Positions 60,448 through 64,000 of a DNA stretch of 64,000 bases are shown in pieces (the stretch's first letter is position 1; the number at the start of each line of letters is the position of its first letter). Source of the DNA: Bacteroidota bacterium (GTDB lineage Bacteria; Bacteroidota; Bacteroidia; Bacteroidales; FEN-979); assembly GCA_026391795.1 (NCBI GenBank), contig JAPLDI010000030.1, positions 40,293 to 104,292 on the forward strand. Direction: 5' to 3'. A program made the position numbers and the translations under genes. Below the pieces are notes generated by a model. It had not been told where the DNA came from, searched no databases, and worked only from the letters and a program-made list of their open reading frames with translations.

Positions 60448-61215
60448 ATGGAAGTATCGCATCAGGAACTTTTTGATTTCCTTGAAGCAAAATACGGACA
60501 GTACAACAGTCCGGAATTTATTGAAACCGACCCGATCTCGGTTCCTCACCGTTTCAAGCGGAAAGAGGATATCGAGATCGCTGCTTTTCTGACGGCAACG
60601 ATCTCCTGGGGAAACCGGATGAGCATTGTAAAAGATGCTGAAAAACTGATCGATCGGATGGATCTTTCACCTTATGAATTCATCCTGCATGCCGGTCGCA
60701 GAGAAACAGAACAGTTTGAATCGTTCTATCACAGGACGTTCAACGGAACCGATTGCATCTTTTTCCTGAAATCCTTAAAGAACATTTATATACATCACGG
60801 AGGGCTTGAATCCCTTTTCATCCCGGGTCGGAAAAACGGCATCAAAGATGCATTGTGCTTTTTCCGGTCAGTTTTTCTGGAAACAGACCATCTCAAAAGA
60901 TCCGAAAAACATCTCGCCGATCCAGGCAAAGGGGCTTCAGCCAAGCGGTTACTTATGTTCCTGCGATGGATGGTCAGAGATGATAAAAGAGGTGTTGATT
61001 TTGGGTTATGGAAGAAGATTCAACCTTCAGCCCTCCTTTGTCCCCTGGATGTGCACAGCGGAAATGTCGCACGGAAACTCGGCTTGCTTAAGCGGAAACA
61101 GAACGATTGGAAAGCGGTTGAAGAACTTACGGAAAATCTGCGGAAGTTTGACCCGCAAGACCCGGTGAAGTACGATTTTGCACTCTTTGGCCTTGGGGTC
61201 TTTGAGCGCTTCTGA
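60448..61215 (+). CDS. TIGR02757 family protein
   Basis: 255 residues. The pattern 'DPISVPHRF', 'DIEIAAFLTATISWGNR', 'FILHAG', 'KRLLMFLRWMVR', 'DVHSGNVARKLGLL' and 'DPVKYDFALFGLGV' is that of TIGR02757, a conserved Bacteroidota/Spirochaeta family of unknown function. Its C-terminal region, with helices and 'DVHSGNVARK', recalls a helix-hairpin-helix DNA glycosylase fold, which is only an impression. It follows the oxidoreductase gamma gene after 3 bases but has no obvious functional link to it. Confidence 0.87.
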   Translation: MEVSHQELFDFLEAKYGQYNSPEFIETDPISVPHRFKRKEDIEIAAFLTATISWGNRMSIVKDAEKLIDRMDLSPYEFILHAGRRETEQFESFYHRTFNGTDCIFFLKSLKNIYIHHGGLESLFIPGRKNGIKDALCFFRSVFLETDHLKRSEKHLADPGKGASAKRLLMFLRWMVRDDKRGVDFGLWKKIQPSALLCPLDVHSGNVARKLGLLKRKQNDWKAVEELTENLRKFDPQDPVKYDFALFGLGVFERF

Positions 61216-61217
61216 AA

Positions 61218-61380
61218 CAGCCCCCATCCCTTCTCTCACAGCCCCTATCCCCTAACCCCTTCCCCCCAAACGGGGGAAGGGGAAATCTCGCAGTCCAACA
61301 GGTTTCCAACAGCCCCCATCCCCTGTCCCTTCTCCGACAGCCCCCATCCCCTGCCCCTTCCCCCAAACGGGGGAAGGGGA
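61218..61380 (+). repeat. Left composite GC-rich repeat of the DUF559 unit (two direct copies)
   Basis: Two direct copies, 61218-61282 and 61309-61380. Each consists of two CAGCCCC(C/T)ATCCC subunits followed by a hairpin CCCCTTCCCCC-AAAC-GGGGGAAGGGG (61354-61379 perfect, 61256-61282 one base longer). The hairpin side faces the DUF559 gene. A similar element in the opposite orientation lies on the other side of the gene (61862-61939). No gene is coded here. Confidence 0.85.
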
Positions 61381-61431
61381 TTTGAAGTGGGAATATTTGA
61401 AAGCATGGATTTAAGTAAAGTGGAATAATTT

Positions 61432-61439
61432 TACCTTTG
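61432..61439 (+). promoter_or_regulatory. Bacteroidota -7 promoter element for the DUF559 gene
   Basis: TACCTTTG matches TAnnTTTG exactly, 19 bases before the ATG at 61458. It lies inside the repeat-bounded unit, so the gene carries its own promoter. Confidence 0.55.
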
Positions 61440-61457
61440 ACCAAACCAGTTCTGTAA

Positions 61458-61859
61458 ATGATAAAGCTTAGAGGAGCAGAAGAAAACCTGATCTACTTTG
61501 GAGCAACCCCGGAGGTACTCAGAATTGCAGGTGAACTTAAGCATTCGATGACCCCTTCTGAGAAGTTGTTATGGGAACAACTTAGGAGAAGAAATGTAAA
61601 GGGATATCGATTTCGGCGGCAACATGCTGTTAAAGATTTCATTGTTGACTTTTTCTGTTACGAAGCAATGCTTGCTATTGAAGTGGACAGGGAAGTTCAC
61701 GATGAAAGAGGTCAAAATGAGAGGGACATTGAAAGGACCACAATCCTGAATCAACTGGGCATAAAAGTTCTTAGATTCAGGAACAGTCAAATTGAAAATA
61801 ATATTGAAGAAGTCCTTCATATAATATCTATGAAATTGAAGGAAACTGAGCAACTCTGA
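61458..61859 (+). CDS. DUF559 (Vsr/PD-(D/E)XK-like) endonuclease-domain protein
   Basis: 133 residues, almost entirely the DUF559 domain: 'MTPSEKLLWEQLRRRNVKGYRFRRQHAVKDFIVDFFCYEA' then 'AIEVDREVHD' with catalytic Asp64, Glu75 and Asp77, and the C-terminal 'LGIKVLRFRNSQIENNIEEVL'. The family is related to very-short-patch repair nucleases; many members have Gly after IEVD, here Arg. It is AT-rich by comparison with neighbours and framed by inverted GC-rich composite repeats, with its own promoter, which suggests a mobile or domesticated nuclease unit. DNA target is unknown. Confidence 0.88.
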   Translation: MIKLRGAEENLIYFGATPEVLRIAGELKHSMTPSEKLLWEQLRRRNVKGYRFRRQHAVKDFIVDFFCYEAMLAIEVDREVHDERGQNERDIERTTILNQLGIKVLRFRNSQIENNIEEVLHIISMKLKETEQL

Positions 61860-61861
61860 TA

Positions 61862-61939
61862 CCTCCCCTCCCCCGATATGGGGGAGGGGACGGGGGTAGG
61901 GGCTGTTGAGGGGCCAGGGGTAGGGGCTGTTGAGGGGCC
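61862..61939 (-). repeat. Right composite GC-rich repeat of the DUF559 unit (inverted)
   Basis: A hairpin CCCCTCCCCC-GATAT-GGGGGAGGGG (61865-61889) is followed by two GGGGTAGGGGCTGTTGAGGGGCC-type subunits. Read on the minus strand the order is two CAACAGCCCCTACCCC subunits then the hairpin, exactly the order of the left copies on the plus strand. It ends at the stop codon of bcp. Confidence 0.85.
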
Positions 61940-61940
61940 G

Positions 61941-62399
61941 CTATAGCGTCCTGATCATGCTTATGGCCTCATCAATATGGCTGTTCATGTCGGTATGGGA
62001 AGAATAATTCTTTCGGATGATGCCTTCCTTGTCAATTACAAAAGTGACCCTTCCTTTTAAAATTCCGAGGAGCGGCTTCACCCCGTATTCCGCAGCCACT
62101 TTCCCCTCCTTATCCGAGAGAAGGACAAACGGCAGACGATGGTTGGAAGCGAAAGAGCGGTGAGAAGCCTCATCGTCGGAACTGATGCCGATCACTTCCG
62201 CACCTGCATCTTTGAAATCGTCATAACTGTCGCGGAAACTGCAGGCTTCTTTTGTACATCCATAGGTCTCATCCTTTGGATAAAAATAGACCACGAGATT
62301 CTTTTTACCAATAAAATCGGACAGGCTGACATTGTTGCCTTCAGCATCGGGTAAAGTGAACAAAGGGGCTTTATCCCCAGGTTTGATATTTTTTTTCAT
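61941..62399 (-). CDS. bcp: Thioredoxin-dependent thiol peroxidase (BCP-type peroxiredoxin)
   Basis: 152 residues, normal length. Peroxiredoxin domain with peroxidatic Cys in 'DETYGCTKEACSFRD', the resolving Cys five residues later; the usual Pro before Gly is Tyr here (TYGC instead of TPGC). 'LVVYFYPKD' and 'RVTFVIDKEGIIR' are conserved. It reduces hydrogen peroxide and organic peroxides with electrons from thioredoxin, and is cytoplasmic. Divergent from gpx, with the DUF559 unit inserted right behind it. Confidence 0.94.
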   Translation of the reverse strand: MKKNIKPGDKAPLFTLPDAEGNNVSLSDFIGKKNLVVYFYPKDETYGCTKEACSFRDSYDDFKDAGAEVIGISSDDEASHRSFASNHRLPFVLLSDKEGKVAAEYGVKPLLGILKGRVTFVIDKEGIIRKNYSSHTDMNSHIDEAISMIRTL

Positions 62400-62427
62400 G
62401 GGATGGAGATCGGAAAATAGTTTAGAT

Positions 62428-62461
62428 TTGTTTTAAATAGAACGATTTTTACCTATATTTG
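62428..62461 (+). promoter_or_regulatory. Possible promoter for the glutathione-peroxidase-like gene
   Basis: -7 box TATATTTG at 62454-62461 and TTG at 62428-62430, spacing 23 bases, slightly long. The ATG is 31 bases downstream at 62493. Confidence 0.55.
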
Positions 62462-62492
62462 TGACATTATTCCTTAAAAATAGCAAAATAAA

Positions 62493-63044
62493 ATGAAAAC
62501 CATCCTGTTAATCTCAGCATTTTTTATCATGACAACAGTTTCAAATGCCCAGGGAAAAAAATCATTCTACGATTTCAAGACAACAACCCTTGACGGACAA
62601 CCCTTTGATCTTTCAACCCTGAAAGGAAAGAAAGTCCTGGTTGTCAATACCGCTTCCAAATGCGGGAACACACCCCAGTACGAGCAGCTCGAGCAGCTTT
62701 TTCAGAAATACGGAGGAGAGAAATTCACCATCATCGGTTTCCCTGCCAACAATTTTCTCTCCCAGGAACCCGGTACCAATGCACAGATCAAAGAATTCTG
62801 CACGAAAAATTACGGGGTTACGTTCCCGATGATGTCGAAGATCTCTGTGAAGGGCAAGGACATTGATCCGATCTATCAATGGCTCACCACCAAGGAATTG
62901 AACGGCGTGATGGATGCACCGGTAAAATGGAATTTCCAGAAATTCATGATCGATGAGAAGGGAGATCTGGTTGGGGAGGTTGCACCGGGAACATCGCCGA
63001 TGACGGAGAAGATCATAAGCTGGATTGAGGGGAGCCAGAAATGA
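62493..63044 (+). CDS. Secreted glutathione-peroxidase-like thiol peroxidase
   Basis: 183 residues with a signal peptide (1-19, 'MKTILLISAFFIMTTVSNAQ'), so periplasmic. GPx fold with peroxidatic Cys57 in 'ASKCGNTPQYEQL', Gln in 'PANNFLSQEPG' and Trp/Asn in 'KWNFQKFMID'. Bacterial GPx proteins of this type generally use thioredoxin-like reductants rather than glutathione. It forms, with bcp, rubredoxin and rubrerythrin, a compact peroxide-defence block. Confidence 0.92.
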   Translation: MKTILLISAFFIMTTVSNAQGKKSFYDFKTTTLDGQPFDLSTLKGKKVLVVNTASKCGNTPQYEQLEQLFQKYGGEKFTIIGFPANNFLSQEPGTNAQIKEFCTKNYGVTFPMMSKISVKGKDIDPIYQWLTTKELNGVMDAPVKWNFQKFMIDEKGDLVGEVAPGTSPMTEKIISWIEGSQK

Positions 63045-63126
63045 GAATGGAGGTCGGAGATCGGAGATCGGAGGTCGGAGAATGGATAATCGAGGATGGA
63101 GGATAGAGGATAGAGGATAGAGGATG
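63045..63126. repeat. GGAGGTCGGAGATCGGA and GAGGATAGAGGATA short repeats
   Basis: Immediately after the gpx stop, GAGGTCGGAGATCGG units pass into repeated AGAGGAT units with a 7-base period (63100-63126). The same motif family as at 51478 and 57337. Confidence 0.75.
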
Positions 63127-63171
63127 AAGCGTGGAAAATTGAATATTAAAATAAATATTTGAACACAAATA

Positions 63172-63186
63172 AACCCCGTAGGGGTT
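63172..63186 (+). repeat. Palindromic AACCCC-GTA-GGGGTT element before rubredoxin
   Basis: Perfect 6-bp stem (63172-63177 and 63181-63186) with GTA loop, followed by ACATTATTATAG. I recall similar CCCCGTAGGGG palindromes recurring in many Bacteroidota genomes, but cannot confirm it. It lies 14 bases upstream of the rubredoxin ATG and could act in the leader mRNA. Confidence 0.6.
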
Positions 63187-63200
63187 ACATTATTATAGCT

Positions 63201-63362
63201 ATGAAGAAATACCGTTGTATGGTTTGTGGCCATGTATATGATGAAGCGGAGGGAGACCCGATCCGCGGATTCCCCCCGGGAACGAAGTTTTCTGATCTCC
63301 CGGCCGATTGGACCTGTCCGGTTTGCGGGGTGGGAAAAGAGGAATACGTTGAGATTGAATAA
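63201..63362 (+). CDS. rub: Rubredoxin
   Basis: 53 residues from ATG 63201 ('[18 protein letters not shown]'), the canonical rubredoxin N-terminus; the frame is open further upstream but that part overlaps the palindrome. Iron ligands are in CMVCG and CPVCG; '[18 protein letters not shown]' is the classical loop. It is the electron donor for rubrerythrin, whose gene follows after 49 bases with its own promoter. Confidence 0.96.
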   Translation: MKKYRCMVCGHVYDEAEGDPIRGFPPGTKFSDLPADWTCPVCGVGKEEYVEIE

Positions 63363-63365
63363 TGA

Positions 63366-63395
63366 TTGAATTCCGGAAATTTCCTTTTATCTTTG
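63366..63395 (+). promoter_or_regulatory. Bacteroidota-type promoter for rubrerythrin
   Basis: -33 TTG (63366-63368) and -7 TATCTTTG (63388-63395) with 19 bases between, an excellent match. The ATG is 16 bases downstream at 63412. Confidence 0.72.
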
Positions 63396-63411
63396 ATCAA
63401 AATTTACTGTT

Positions 63412-63990
63412 ATGGAAAAAAGTATTAAAGGATCGAAAACCGAGAAGAACCTGCTGAAAGCCTTTGCCGGGGAATCACAGGCAAAAAACCGTTACACCTT
63501 CTTTGCCAAGCAGGCCCGAAAAGACGGGTATGAGCAGATAGCCGCCCTCTTTGAAGAGACTGCCCTGAATGAAGAAGAGCACGGGAAACTGTTTTTCAAA
63601 CACCTGGAAGGCGGCCCCGTTGAGATCACAGCCACCTATCCCGCCGGAGTGATCGGCACCACTGCTGAAAACCTGAAGGCCGCAGCAGCCGGAGAGCATG
63701 AAGAATGGACCGAGTTGTATCCCGAATTTTCCAGGATCGCAGCCGAAGAAGGGTACCCGAAAGTAGCCATGCTTTTTAAATTGATTGCAAACATTGAAGA
63801 GAGCCATGACAAACGATTCAGCACCTTGTTGAAGAACCTTGAGGAGAACCGGGTATTTGAAAAAGGTGAAAAGGTTTTCTGGATCTGCCGTAAATGCGGT
63901 CATGTTCATTTCGGAACCAAAGCTCTTGCCAATTGCCCCGTTTGCAACCATCCCACTTCCTATTTTGAAGTGAAGGCTGAAAACTACTAA
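63412..63990 (+). CDS. rbr: Rubrerythrin
   Basis: 192 residues. N-terminal ferritin-like four-helix domain with the diiron glutamates in 'AGESQAKNRYTFFAKQA', 'ETALNEEEHGKLFFKHL', 'EEWTELYPEFSRIAAEEGYPKVAMLF' and 'IANIEESHDKRF', then a C-terminal rubredoxin-like domain with CRKCG and CPVCNHP. It reduces hydrogen peroxide to water in anaerobes. Ends 10 bases before the window edge. Confidence 0.96.
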   Translation: MEKSIKGSKTEKNLLKAFAGESQAKNRYTFFAKQARKDGYEQIAALFEETALNEEEHGKLFFKHLEGGPVEITATYPAGVIGTTAENLKAAAAGEHEEWTELYPEFSRIAAEEGYPKVAMLFKLIANIEESHDKRFSTLLKNLEENRVFEKGEKVFWICRKCGHVHFGTKALANCPVCNHPTSYFEVKAENY

Positions 63991-64000
63991 ACCTTCGCTC

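Overview
The window looks like a chromosomal stretch of an anaerobic Bacteroidota (Bacteroidales-like) organism. Supporting signs are the many TAnnTTTG (-7) promoter motifs, proteins with type IX secretion (T9SS) C-terminal sorting domains, the T9SS regulator PorX, the LpxC-FabZ fusion, and the FeoA-FeoB fusion followed by a Cys-rich FeoB partner. Anaerobic features are rubredoxin and rubrerythrin, a four-subunit 2-oxoacid:ferredoxin oxidoreductase and a glycyl-radical enzyme. No rRNA, tRNA, CRISPR array, prophage or intact insertion sequence was recognised.

Layout. 1-6.1 kb: end of a T9SS cargo protein, an orphan IS1595-type zinc-ribbon protein, two thioredoxins (one lipoprotein, one cytoplasmic), a WbqC-like protein, FeoAB with its small partner, and an NlpC/P60 hydrolase. 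6.1-14.6 kb (minus): beta-barrel protein, Tex, two large adhesin-like secreted proteins with touching or overlapping ends, a small secreted protein and a LutA-like protein. 14.7-20.5 kb (minus): aroA, aroB, ald, tsaE, porX. 20.6-29.2 kb (plus): HD phosphohydrolase, lpxD, lpxC/fabZ, lpxA, an ABC ATPase, a T9SS cargo protein, efp and a second lpxD-like gene. 29.2-35.6 kb: surface-polysaccharide genes (ligase/polymerase, two Wzz-like proteins, flippase, glycosyltransferase). 35.6-41.4 kb: purD, a membrane protein, rnhB and a large DUF3352-type protein. 41.4-45.1 kb (minus): glucosaminidase-LysM protein, a MurD2-like ligase and MurL. 45.1-50 kb: yqgE, a Dabb protein, and a three-gene operon that I assign to 4-hydroxyphenylacetate decarboxylase (hpdBCA). 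50-57.3 kb: DUF6600-like protein, BNR-repeat T9SS cargo, M23 lipoprotein and aminotransferase. 57.6-61.2 kb: ferredoxin oxidoreductase operon plus a TIGR02757 protein. 61.2-64 kb: a DUF559 nuclease gene framed by inverted GC-rich hairpin repeats, then bcp, gpx, rubredoxin and rubrerythrin.

The most interesting points are (a) the murL/murD2 pair, which implies that peptidoglycan D-glutamate is made by epimerising UDP-MurNAc-L-Ala-L-Glu; (b) the glycyl-radical operon, where the active-site residues I remember for 4-hydroxyphenylacetate decarboxylase fall at one constant offset, predicting p-cresol formation; (c) the DUF559 nuclease gene bracketed by inverted composite repeats, a possible undescribed mobile or REP-like unit; and (d) an unusual load of short tandem, mostly 7-bp, intergenic repeats of many unrelated motifs, one of which abuts a cell-wall hydrolase gene that seems to have lost its signal peptide.

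Functions are read from motifs and family knowledge without database searches. Gene starts were adjusted where a promoter motif, signal peptide or family N-terminus argued for an internal start.
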